In this document: piece after piece, positions 26,837 to 34,284 of the stretch | Layout of the letters: each line of letters begins with the position of its first letter | Position numbering within the stretch: position 1 is the first letter of the stretch | Source: Azospirillum formosense | Lineage (GTDB): Bacteria > Pseudomonadota > Alphaproteobacteria > Azospirillales > Azospirillaceae | DNA: 64,000 nt | Direction: 5' to 3' | Assembly: GCF_040500525.1 (NCBI RefSeq) | Contig: NZ_CP159403.1 | Location: 201,001-265,000, forward strand | Program-made: the position numbers and the translations under genes | The notes under the pieces: generated by a model | Told to the model about the DNA's origin: nothing | Databases searched by the model: none | The model's input: the letters and a program-made list of their open reading frames with translations, nothing else

Positions 26837-27547
26837 TTATGGCACGTCGCCCGACTCTCCTGCCATGTCCTTAAGCATGTATAGATTGGTGATGATGATA
26901 AAACCTTTGTTATAGGTAATCGCTCCGGCGCTGCGCAATGCACGCAGGCTTTTGTTCACCATCTCGCGTGTGACACCCAGCATCGACGCCAGCGCCTCCT
27001 GGGACACCGGCTGGTTGATGCGCAGCCCGGCGGGCGTCTTCTGCCCATAGGTGTCCGCCAGCAACAGGATGCGCCGGGCCAGCCGGCGCGGCACGTCGTG
27101 GAAAACCGCATCCTCGATGTTTTCCGACACCCAGCGCAACCGTTCGCACAGCACACCCATCATGCGGATGCACAGGGAAGGATGCCGTTCCAGGAAGGCG
27201 ATGAATTCCGGGCGGTCGATGCGGAACAGCTCCGCCGGGCGCAGCGCGGTGGCTCCGGCGGTGCGGTCCTTGCCGTCGATCAACGCGATTTCCCCCAGCA
27301 CGTCGCCGGGGTTCAGGATGTTGAGCAGCATCGTCTTGCCGTCCTCCGACGAGGTCGAGACGGCGATCTGCCCCTTCATGATGGCGTACAGGCAATCGCC
27401 GGGATCGCCCTTGCTGAACACGGTCTGGTTTTCGTGGAACCGCGAGACCCGGCCGAGCGCGACCAGCTCCTGCATCCGGTCGTCGTCGAGGATGCCAAAC
27501 ATTCGGTTGCGCCGCAGGATGCCGGCGACGTCCTTCAGTAAGGCCAT
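26837..27547 (-). CDS. Crp/Fnr-family transcriptional regulator
   Basis: A protein of 236 residues. The N-terminal cyclic-nucleotide-binding fold (~15-130) contains F-S-K-G-D-P-G-D-C and LGEIALIDGKDRTAGATAL. The C-terminal Crp-type winged helix has V-S-Q-E-A-L-A-S-M-L-G-V-T-R-E-M-V-N-K as recognition unit. The N-terminal Fnr cysteine cluster is absent, so it is not an iron-sulfur oxygen sensor. R-T-A-G-A-T corresponds to the phosphate-binding cassette, but the full Crp cAMP pattern (R-S-A-T) is not kept. It lies 56 bp after tfuA; a perfect Crp-type palindrome is found at the head of this cluster, making self-regulation likely. Confidence 0.9.
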   Translation of the reverse strand: MALLKDVAGILRRNRMFGILDDDRMQELVALGRVSRFHENQTVFSKGDPGDCLYAIMKGQIAVSTSSEDGKTMLLNILNPGDVLGEIALIDGKDRTAGATALRPAELFRIDRPEFIAFLERHPSLCIRMMGVLCERLRWVSENIEDAVFHDVPRRLARRILLLADTYGQKTPAGLRINQPVSQEALASMLGVTREMVNKSLRALRSAGAITYNKGFIIITNLYMLKDMAGESGDVP

Positions 27548-27603
27548 GGCGTTCGCGGTCCCGGTTGAGTGCCGTCGGACCGTTGATGGCACCCGGCGGA
27601 CGA

Positions 27604-28371
27604 TCAGTCCAGCGGATTCCCCATCCGGTCGTGCGCGCCGTCGCGCAGGGCGCGGTCCCACAGCGCGGTGTGCTCGAAATGGAAGCGCGCCTCGGGCGCC
27701 CGCCCGCCGTCCGACGCCCAGCGGCGCATGGTTCGGAGCAGGTCGAGCGCGTCCTCGCGCTTCTGGTCGCACCGCCCGTTGGGCAGCCAGTGGCGCAGGT
27801 CGGCGAGTTCCTCCTCCGGCAGGCCCTCGGCGGCGGCGAGGCGGAACACCCGGCCATAGCCGCGTTCGCGGTAGGGCAGGGCCTTGGCGATGGCCTCCAG
27901 CCGCCGCGCCGTGGCGGTGGGAACGATGCCCTCCTGCGCCGCGTCCGCCAGCGTGCGGCGGATGTTGACCATCGCTTCGGACAGGCTGGGATAGCCGAGT
28001 TCCGCCGGGCCGTGGATCACCGCCACCTCGTCGTCGTCCTCCAGCCGCCCGTCCCGGAAGGCTTCGAAGACGGCGCCGACACCGATCATCCCGAAGGGGT
28101 GCAGTTCCGCGGCGCGCAGGGCGCCCATGCTCGACGCTCCGAACACCGCCACGCCCTGCTGGATGGCGTGCAGGATCTCCTTGTGCCAGACGGACGGGAT
28201 GTTCTCGAAGTAGCCGTCGACGATGCCGATGGCCCGCGGCTTGCGCGCGCACAGCCGGATGATGTCGCCCTGGGCGACCGGCGGCAGATAGGTGGCGTCG
28301 AGGCGCCGGGCGGCCTCGGCGCGGGGCAGGGTGGGGCCGAGGAAGACGTAAAGGCCGTCCGACGTCTGCAT
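27604..28371 (-). CDS. TfuA-like protein
   Basis: A protein of 255 residues of the TfuA-like family (originally from the trifolitoxin cluster). Visible family features: LYVFLGPTLPRAEA at the start, DGYFENIPSVWHKEIL, FGASSMGALRAAEL and the acidic DDDEVAVIHGPAELGY. TfuA proteins partner YcaO enzymes, most clearly in backbone thioamidation (methyl-CoM reductase glycine in methanogens), where TfuA is thought to help deliver sulfur. It follows the YcaO gene after 49 bp. The start at 28371 has GGAG 7 bases upstream; the in-frame ATG at 28395 lacks one. Confidence 0.88.
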   Translation of the reverse strand: MQTSDGLYVFLGPTLPRAEAARRLDATYLPPVAQGDIIRLCARKPRAIGIVDGYFENIPSVWHKEILHAIQQGVAVFGASSMGALRAAELHPFGMIGVGAVFEAFRDGRLEDDDEVAVIHGPAELGYPSLSEAMVNIRRTLADAAQEGIVPTATARRLEAIAKALPYRERGYGRVFRLAAAEGLPEEELADLRHWLPNGRCDQKREDALDLLRTMRRWASDGGRAPEARFHFEHTALWDRALRDGAHDRMGNPLD

Positions 28372-28420
28372 GGGGGTCTCCGCCTTCGCTCTCATTGCAC
28401 TTTGTATTGTCCGGCCGGCT

Positions 28421-29683
28421 TCAGACGCCGGCCACGGCGCGCGCCCTTGCGCCCATCGCGTAGTCCGGCGAGGAGTCCAGCCCCTCCAGGCCGGGAATGA
28501 CCAGACGGACCACGGCGATGCCGAACTCCGGCTTGGTCAGGTCCACCGCCACCGCCTCCTCGATGCCGGCGGCGCGCAGCCGGTCGAGCTGGCAGGCCAG
28601 ATCCTCCTCGACGGTGGGGCCGGCGAGGCTGGGGATCGCGGCGAAGTCGCGGCACCCGACGCCCTCGGTGATCAGCGCCGTCCAGCGCGCGTGCTGCGCC
28701 GGGTCGAGGTGGCGTTCGTATTCGGAGCGGGGCATGTCGTCGCGGGCCCCGGCGATGAAGGTCAGCCGGCTCTGCGCCGCCTCGGTCAGGGCGCGGGACA
28801 GCGCGATCTCCGGCGCGGCGTGGCAGCCCATGCCCATGGCGGGGCGGACGCTGTGCTGCGGCGCGTCCTCCCGCGTCGCGATGCGGCAGAGGATGGCCGG
28901 CAGGCCGATGTCGCTGGTGATGTCCCACAGGCCGACCGCGACCCCCGCGTCGTCGAAGCGGTCGAGCAGCGAGCGGCAGACCGGATCGGCGACGCTGGCC
29001 GGATCGATCCGGGTGGCGGCCTGGGCCTCCGGAGAGGCGAGGCGCCACAGGGTGGCGGCGTCGCGCTCGACCAGTTCGGTCATGGCGTGCGCGGTCGCCT
29101 CGGCGAGGCTGTTGCCCGAGGCCAGCCCGTTCGACCCGGCGAGGAAGCAGCCGGACCCCGGCGGCATCGGCAGCGTGAAGTTCAGATGGACCGTCTCGAA
29201 GGGCACCCACGTCCGCCCGCCGCCCAGCAGATCGTCGCCCTCGATCCACAGCATCGGGGTGTGGGGGGTGAAGGCGCTGGTCGACAGCCGCGGCAGGCGG
29301 GCCACGTCAACCACCCGGTGGGTCCAGCGCAACTCGTCGTAGCTGGCGTATTTCAGGGGCAGGGTGATGCGTTCGGCGTGGTAGCTCTCGATCGACTCCA
29401 TGACGCCCGACGCCTTGGCGGCGGCCAGAGTCACGCCCTTGCCCTGGGCGACGGAGACGGAGCGCGCGTTCGGCCGGGTCACCATGACGACCGGGATGCC
29501 GACGCGGTCCAGCCCCGTGACGTTCGCCACCCGCGTGATGCCCATGACGGGAAGGAAGGGGGCGGCGCGGGCCAGAGTCTGCTCCGGCGTGGCGATCCGG
29601 TGGGTTCCGGTGGTGTGGACCTTCAGCGGCTGGTCGGACATGGCCGGGTCCCGGGCGATGCCGCGGACGAAATCGAGGGGCAT
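28421..29683 (-). CDS. YcaO-domain protein (TfuA-associated)
   Basis: A protein of 420 residues. The YcaO ATP-binding signatures are present: S-G-V-M-E96-S-I-E99-S-Y-H-A-E-R, and N185-G-L-A-S-G-N-S-L-A-E195-A-T-A-H-A-M-T-E-L-V-E-R-D. YcaO enzymes use ATP to activate peptide backbone amides, giving azolines, amidines or thioamides. The C-terminus lacks the P-x-P-x-P tail of azoline-forming members, and no cyclodehydratase partner (E1-like) or dehydrogenase is present. With TfuA adjacent, thioamidation is the best guess. Upstream lies a 64-residue peptide gene. Alternative start at 29641. Confidence 0.9.
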   Translation of the reverse strand: MPLDFVRGIARDPAMSDQPLKVHTTGTHRIATPEQTLARAAPFLPVMGITRVANVTGLDRVGIPVVMVTRPNARSVSVAQGKGVTLAAAKASGVMESIESYHAERITLPLKYASYDELRWTHRVVDVARLPRLSTSAFTPHTPMLWIEGDDLLGGGRTWVPFETVHLNFTLPMPPGSGCFLAGSNGLASGNSLAEATAHAMTELVERDAATLWRLASPEAQAATRIDPASVADPVCRSLLDRFDDAGVAVGLWDITSDIGLPAILCRIATREDAPQHSVRPAMGMGCHAAPEIALSRALTEAAQSRLTFIAGARDDMPRSEYERHLDPAQHARWTALITEGVGCRDFAAIPSLAGPTVEEDLACQLDRLRAAGIEEAVAVDLTKPEFGIAVVRLVIPGLEGLDSSPDYAMGARARAVAGV

Positions 29684-29822
29684 GGGGGTGGATCTCCGCC
29701 AGGGTGCGCCGCCACGGGATGCCCGTGGTGAAGCGGAAGGAACGCCGGCGAAGCAGGAGGGCCGGGCGGGGACCGTGGCAGGCCGGTCAGGATAACCACC
29801 GGCCGCCACGGCCCGAAGAACA

Positions 29823-29839
29823 GGCCCGACGGACGGGCC
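29823..29839 (-). terminator. Hairpin between peptide gene and YcaO gene
   Basis: GGCCCG and CGGGCC form a 6-bp stem with a 5-base loop, read on the minus strand just after the peptide stop and followed by TGTTCTTCGG. It is a weak terminator or processing hairpin, of the kind that allows a peptide gene to be expressed above its modification genes. Confidence 0.4.
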
Positions 29840-29858
29840 CAGGCGGTTTGCCCGCCGG

Positions 29859-30053
29859 TCAGAGGCCCGGGGTGATCGCGTGGCGGGCGGCCTCGTGGTC
29901 GTCGCTGTTGAAGGCGCGGCGGTCGCCGATGCGGGCGGTGGCGGTCAGCGCGGCGGCCGGCTCGGCAACCTCGGTCACGCCCTGGGCGGTCACGGCGAAG
30001 AGACGGCCGTCGGCACCACGGATGAGGGCGGTCTGGTCGATGATGGCGGTCAT
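29859..30053 (-). CDS. 64-residue peptide upstream of YcaO (possible substrate)
   Basis: MTAIIDQTALIRGADGRLFA.. ending DDHEAARHAITPGL. AGGAG precedes the ATG with good spacing. No signal peptide, no Cys, few aromatic residues. It is the first gene of the minus-strand cluster, 175 bp before the YcaO start with a hairpin between. Position, size and expression layout fit a ribosomally made precursor peptide, whose modified residue could be any backbone amide (two Gly in the first half, one near the C-terminus). It may equally be a small regulatory or housekeeping protein. Its reality as a gene is likely; its role as YcaO substrate is inference. Confidence 0.6.
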   Translation of the reverse strand: MTAIIDQTALIRGADGRLFAVTAQGVTEVAEPAAALTATARIGDRRAFNSDDHEAARHAITPGL

Positions 30054-30130
30054 GGGAACAGCTCCTGGGCGTGGGGTTTCGAGGAACCGCGGAATACTGC
30101 GGTATGTCGAAACCTTGGCCGCGATGACCC

Positions 30131-30162
30131 GTCCGGACTGTGAAGAACTTCACATGCCGGAC
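30131..30162. promoter_or_regulatory. Crp/Fnr-type operator within a 32-bp dyad
   Basis: TGTGA-AGAACT-TCACA at 30139-30154 is a perfect Crp-type palindrome (7-bp arms, 2-bp centre). It is framed by GTCCGG (30131-30136) and CCGGAC (30157-30162), so 13 of 15 positions in each arm are complementary. It lies 86 bp before the peptide start and 132 bp before the divergent RHH start. The cluster's own Crp/Fnr protein is the obvious candidate ligand. Confidence 0.7.
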
Positions 30163-30213
30163 GCCCCTTGCCTGGGTAAAAATCGCCTACACGCGCACAC
30201 ACGCATGTTCAGT

Positions 30214-30246
30214 CCCGGAAAAATTCCGGCGACCCGGGAAAAATTC
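30214..30246. promoter_or_regulatory. Direct repeats before the RHH gene
   Basis: CCCGGAAAAATTC (30214-30226) and CCGGGAAAAATTC (30234-30246) are near-identical 13-mers 20 bp apart, two helical turns. The first also forms a palindrome CCGGAA-AAA-TTCCGG. They end 40 bp before the RHH start, a good place for an autoregulatory RHH operator. Confidence 0.5.
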
Positions 30247-30286
30247 GCCAGGCCGAGAAGCGGCCAGCCGAGACAGGAGCGTACCG

Positions 30287-30594
30287 ATGAAGTTGGACCG
30301 CCGCATTCCCCGCAGCCTCGACGAGATGGCCGACCTCAGCTCGCTCGCGGCGCCGCCCGCCGTGGTGACGCGCTCGCTGACGATCGGGGGCGCCGCGCCA
30401 GCCTGCGGCTGGAGGCGACGATCTGGGACGGGCTGAAGGACATCGCCAAGTCCCAGGGCAAGTCGCTTGAGGCGCTGTGCGCCGACATCCACGACAGCCG
30501 GACGGAGGGCATTCCCTTCGCCACCAGCGTCCGGGTCTATGTGCTGAACCATTTCCGCAGCACCGCCGCAGGCACCACCACGCTCGTGGCCTGA
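30287..30594 (+). pseudogene. Ribbon-helix-helix protein, frameshifted
   Basis: The ATG at 30287 (with AGGAG upstream) opens MKLDRRIPRSLDEMADLSSL.. TRSLTIGG. After a G5 run near 30390 the homologous continuation (RRASLRLEATIWDGLKDIAK.. PFATSVRVYVLNHFRSTAA) is in the +1 frame and ends at 30594. Restoring one G gives a ~102-residue RHH_4 protein matching the paralogue at 26345-26731 (LRLE..W..L; then ..VRV..). The break may be a real mutation, phase variation in a G-run, or a sequencing error. It starts the plus-strand side of the YcaO-TfuA promoter region. Confidence 0.7.
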
Positions 30595-30647
30595 CGCTCC
30601 GCCGGGGCGTTACCGGATCGGGTCAAGCTGCCTCACGTCAAGCTGCC

Positions 30648-33600
30648 TCACGTCACCGGGCTGGACGCCGCGAGGCAGCGGCGGAAGGCCCGGCAGCGGT
30701 CGGCGAGCGGCAACATGGACAGCTGGCGGCTCATCGTCTCGGCAGCCGCCAGATGCTCCATGGCCTCGCGATGCTGGCCGACGGCGGTGAAGGCCTGGGC
30801 CAGGGCGAAGTGCGACCAGCCCTGCTCGGACAGCTGGCCGGCGTCCGTCGCGATGCCCAGCGCCTGGGCGGCGCAGCCGATCGCGGTCTCGTGCTGCGCC
30901 GTTTCCAGGGCGAGATCGGACATCCAGTTCAGAATGCGCGGCCTGGGCAGCGAGTGATTCAGGATGTGCGCCTGCTCCAGGCTGGCGTTGAGCAGCCGCG
31001 CGCCCTCCGCGGCACCGCCGGTGCGGGCGATGGCGTAGCCCAGCGCGCCCAGCGTGATCGGCTGGAAGATGTGCAGGCGCGTCGCCTCGGTGATTGTGAT
31101 GGCGTCCTTCAACAGCGGCAGCGCTTCGGCGAAGCGCTCGCCGATGATGTGGACCAGCGCCAGATGGACCTTCACCGACGACACGGAGAAGGCGTGCCCG
31201 ACCTCCTCCGCGATGTCGAGCGCGTGGAGCATCACCCGGACGGCCTCGTCGTCGCGCCCCAGCTCGGCGAGGCAGCGGCCCTGGTAGGCGGCGGTGATCG
31301 CGACCGCCACCGCGGTCAGGCCGAACCGCGCGCGGGGAGCGTGAGCCAACGCCAAACTGCGCGCCTGCTCCAGCTTCTCCTGGGCCTCCGGGAAATAACC
31401 CTTGTCCACCAGCATGCCACCCAGACGCATCAGCCCCTGGATGCGCAGCTCCATCGTCCCCCGGTTGCCCAGATGCTCGAGCGCGCTGCGGCTGAGCGCG
31501 ATGGCCCCGTCGAGCACGCCGTAGACCCATTGGAAGGACGCCTTGAGCGAGGTCGCGCGGGCGTAGCGGATGCGGTCGCCGATGCCCAGCGCCATGTCCC
31601 GCGCCTCCTCCAGCGGGTCGCCGGCCAGCTGGCGCCCCTGCGGCAGCAGGACGAGGGGAATGTTGATCCACAGGTCGATCCGCCGCTGGGTGTTGCGACG
31701 GGTGTCCGGCAGATGGTCCAGCGCCTTCAGCGCCTGCTCGTAGAAGCGTCCGGCGTCGAAATGCTTGCAGCGCATTTCCGCGCGGCGCCCGGCCCGGCGG
31801 CCGTAGGCGCAGGCGAGCGGCCAATCCTCGGCGTAGAAGGCGTGATGGGCGATCAGCTCCGCCCGGTTCGGCAGGTTGCGGTCGGATCGCCGCCGCAAGG
31901 CGTGCAGGACCCGCCCGTGCAGCGGCTGGCGTTCCCGCTTGGTCAGGGTGGCGTAGGCGACCTCCTGGACCAGCGCGTGACGGAAGGTCAGTTCCAGGTT
32001 CGGCAGCAGGCGGGAGCGCGCGAAGAAGCCGCTCTGCTCCAGCCGGGCGAGGGCCGCCGGGAGGTCGGCGGCGGGAATGGGGGACACCGCGCGCAGCAGG
32101 CCCAGATCGACCGAGGTGCCGATCACCGCGGCGTGCATCAGGACCCGCCGCGGGTCGGGTTCGAGAGCGTCGATCCGCGAGGCCAGCAAGCCGTGCACCG
32201 TGGCCGGCAGGACCATCCGGGCGTCGGTCTTGCCCAGCCGGTAGCGTCCCGGACTGCCGACGATGACCCCGGTGGTCTCCAGCGTGCGCAGCGATTCCTC
32301 CAGATAGAGCGGCACGCCCTGGCTCTGCGTCGCCACGCGCGCCTTCAGGTCGGCCAGCGACGGGCTGTGGCCGAGCCAATGGTCGAGGAACTCGTCGGCC
32401 TGCAGCGGCTCCAGCGGTTCGAGCGTGATGGCGCGGACGGAGTCCGGCGCGGACCAGCCGCCGGGCGCGTCGGGCCGCGAAGTGACCAGGACGAAGACCC
32501 GGGCGTCCTCCGTCCCTTCGGCCAGGGCATCCAGCAACCGGTTGGTCAGCCCGCGCGTCCAGTGCGCGTCCTCGACGAGGATCAGCAGCGGGCGCTCCAT
32601 GGACAGCTCGCGGATCGCCGCGACCAGCCCCTCGACGCTGAAATCGGCTTTCTGGGCGGGATCGAGCCCCTGCCACAGCGGATGGACGGAGGGCTGGCCG
32701 AGCAGCTCCCGCATCGCCTCGCCGGCCAACTCGCCGCCGTTGCGCGCGGCGGCGGCGGTCAGGCGCGCCACCGCCGAGCCCTCCTTCAGCATGCCTTCCG
32801 CCGGGCCGTCCGCCGCTCCGCAGACCGAGAGGGCAAGGCAGCGGGCCGCCGCCTCCAGGTCGTCGGGGTCGCCCAGGCGGCGAATCGGGAACTGCGGCCA
32901 GATGGTTGTGGTGAAGGCCGCCGCCTCCGGGCTGCGCATCAGCTCTCCGGTCAGCCGGGATTTGCCGATGCCGGCCTCCCCGATCAGGATCGCGCAGGCG
33001 CCGCGGCCCTGTTCGGCCTGTCGCAGCGCGCCGGTCAGCACCGCCAGCTCCGGCTGGCGCCCGACGAACAGGGTGCCTTCGGCGGACAGCAGGTCCATCG
33101 CCGTGCGCCGCATCGCCCGCGCCGCCTCCAGCGCGAAGGCGGTCACCGGCTCCGCCGCGGCGGAGAGGCGCAGCGTGCCCGCCGGGCGGACGGTCAGGCC
33201 CGTGGGCACGAGATCCAGCGTCTCGCGGCTCAGCAGCACGCTGTTGGGGTGCGCCCGCTGCTGCAGCTTGGCCGCGACATGCACGGTCTCGCCCACCGTG
33301 CGGTAGTCGGTCCACACGCCCGTCTCGATGATCTGGGCCACCACCTCGCCCGAGCTGATGCCGATCCGCATCTTGAACTCGTCCGAATCGATGGCCGAGC
33401 GGGCGATGTCCTGCGCGGCGAGGCAGGCGCGCAACGCGTGGTCCTCCAGCGCCGAGGGGGCGCCGAACACCGCCATGATGCCGTCGCCCAGCACCTGGGC
33501 CACCGTGCCGCCGTAGCGCTCCACCGCGTCGGTCAGGACCTGCAGGATGGTGAGAAGGGTCTGGTCGGCCTCTTCCGGGTCGCGGCCCGACACCATGCTC

Positions 33601-33794
33601 GAGGATTCGACGATGTCGGCGAACAGGACGGTGACGACCTTGCGTTCCGCGCTGTTGCGCCGGGCCGCCCCGCCATCCGGCGCTTCGGCCGGGCGGGCGG
33701 CGCCGGCTGCGGGCATGGGGCCGCAGGACGCCTCCCGAGGCGCCGCCATGGGCATCGGTTGCGGTCCGCCCAAGTCCATGTCCGTTCCGGCCAT
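30648..33794 (-). CDS. Adenylate/guanylate cyclase domain - AAA ATPase - TPR regulator
   Basis: About 1048 residues. Class III cyclase domain near the N-terminus (VVTVLFADIVESS; metal Asp in FADI and in VLGDGIMAVFG; later RIGISSGEVVAQ). A STAND/AAA-type ATPase follows with Walker A G-E-A-G-I-G-K-S and Walker B LLILVEDAH. The C-terminal ~450 residues are tetratricopeptide-like helices (LARLEQSGFFARSR.. HALVQEVAYATLTKRE). This architecture is common in Rhizobiales and Azospirillum; whether it makes cyclic nucleotide is not settled by sequence. The start at 33794 has a G-rich site upstream; in-frame ATGs exist up to 33860. Confidence 0.85.
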   Translation of the reverse strand: MAGTDMDLGGPQPMPMAAPREASCGPMPAAGAARPAEAPDGGAARRNSAERKVVTVLFADIVESSSMVSGRDPEEADQTLLTILQVLTDAVERYGGTVAQVLGDGIMAVFGAPSALEDHALRACLAAQDIARSAIDSDEFKMRIGISSGEVVAQIIETGVWTDYRTVGETVHVAAKLQQRAHPNSVLLSRETLDLVPTGLTVRPAGTLRLSAAAEPVTAFALEAARAMRRTAMDLLSAEGTLFVGRQPELAVLTGALRQAEQGRGACAILIGEAGIGKSRLTGELMRSPEAAAFTTTIWPQFPIRRLGDPDDLEAAARCLALSVCGAADGPAEGMLKEGSAVARLTAAAARNGGELAGEAMRELLGQPSVHPLWQGLDPAQKADFSVEGLVAAIRELSMERPLLILVEDAHWTRGLTNRLLDALAEGTEDARVFVLVTSRPDAPGGWSAPDSVRAITLEPLEPLQADEFLDHWLGHSPSLADLKARVATQSQGVPLYLEESLRTLETTGVIVGSPGRYRLGKTDARMVLPATVHGLLASRIDALEPDPRRVLMHAAVIGTSVDLGLLRAVSPIPAADLPAALARLEQSGFFARSRLLPNLELTFRHALVQEVAYATLTKRERQPLHGRVLHALRRRSDRNLPNRAELIAHHAFYAEDWPLACAYGRRAGRRAEMRCKHFDAGRFYEQALKALDHLPDTRRNTQRRIDLWINIPLVLLPQGRQLAGDPLEEARDMALGIGDRIRYARATSLKASFQWVYGVLDGAIALSRSALEHLGNRGTMELRIQGLMRLGGMLVDKGYFPEAQEKLEQARSLALAHAPRARFGLTAVAVAITAAYQGRCLAELGRDDEAVRVMLHALDIAEEVGHAFSVSSVKVHLALVHIIGERFAEALPLLKDAITITEATRLHIFQPITLGALGYAIARTGGAAEGARLLNASLEQAHILNHSLPRPRILNWMSDLALETAQHETAIGCAAQALGIATDAGQLSEQGWSHFALAQAFTAVGQHREAMEHLAAAETMSRQLSMLPLADRCRAFRRCLAASSPVT

Positions 33795-34067
33795 CGAAGC
33801 CCCCCTGCGGAGCGTCATCGGCATGTTAGAGGAAAGAAATTCAAATGCGCAGACATTCAAAACAACGGATTGGCATTTTTGTTCTGAACGAGGCAGCGTA
33901 ACATATGTTGGTATGCTTTCTTATGCAATCCGCAAGCGGCGGCCCGTCCCACCCTGCATTCCGGCCGTGTCGAGGCGTTTCCACCGCAAGGAATGGTGTC
34001 GCGTGAAAAAATAGGCTTGCCTTGGTCGCCTCCGGGGCGTATACGGGCGCTCCTCCGCTGGAGCGGC

Positions 34068-34142
34068 GCGGGCGTAGCTCAGGGGTAGAGCACAACCTTG
34101 CCAAGGTTGGGGTCGAGGGTTCGAATCCCTTCGCCCGCTCCA
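34068..34142 (+). tRNA. tRNA-Gly (GCC)
   Basis: Acceptor GCGGGCG/CGCCCGC, D-arm, anticodon stem CAACC/GGTTG with loop TTGCCAA (anticodon GCC), T-arm GGTTCGAATCC, discriminator T and encoded CCA. A strong terminator follows. Confidence 0.97.
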
Positions 34143-34162
34143 GATCACAGCGCGACGGTACG

Positions 34163-34192
34163 AAAAAGGGCGGCCTTGCGGGCCGCCCTTTT
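34163..34192. terminator. Bidirectional rho-independent terminator
   Basis: An AAAAAGGGCGGCC stem pairs with GGCCGCCCTTTT around a short loop, with T/A runs on both sides. It serves tRNA-Gly on the plus strand and can serve the converging pit gene. Confidence 0.9.
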
Positions 34193-34196
34193 CGCG

Positions 34197-34226
34197 TTTC
34201 CAGAGTTGGTCTTTCCAGAGTCGGTC
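34197..34226. repeat. 15-bp tandem repeat
   Basis: Two copies of TTTCCAGAGT(T/C)GGTC lie head to tail, differing at one base, between the tRNA terminator and the pit 3' end. Confidence 0.8.
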
Positions 34227-34241
34227 GCGAGGCAGGCCGGT

Positions 34242-34261
34242 GGCGGGCCCTTCGGCCCGCC
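34242..34261. terminator. GC hairpin with UUCG-type loop
   Basis: GGCGGGCC-CTTC-GGCCCGCC is a perfect 8-bp stem with a four-base loop, 24 bp after the pit stop on the minus strand. No T-run follows, so it is more likely a 3'-stabilising hairpin than a terminator. Confidence 0.4.
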
Positions 34262-34284
34262 GTGCCGGGTCCGGCCCGCCGGTG

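Noticed and set aside
30477-33887. Plus-strand open frame opposite the cyclase-ATPase gene
   Set aside because: Low-complexity Gln/Arg/Gly-rich shadow; the minus-strand product has clear cyclase and ATPase motifs.
34068-34261. tRNA-Gly as an integration site
   Set aside because: No integrase nearby and no repeat of the tRNA 3' end downstream; the short tandem repeat that follows is unrelated.
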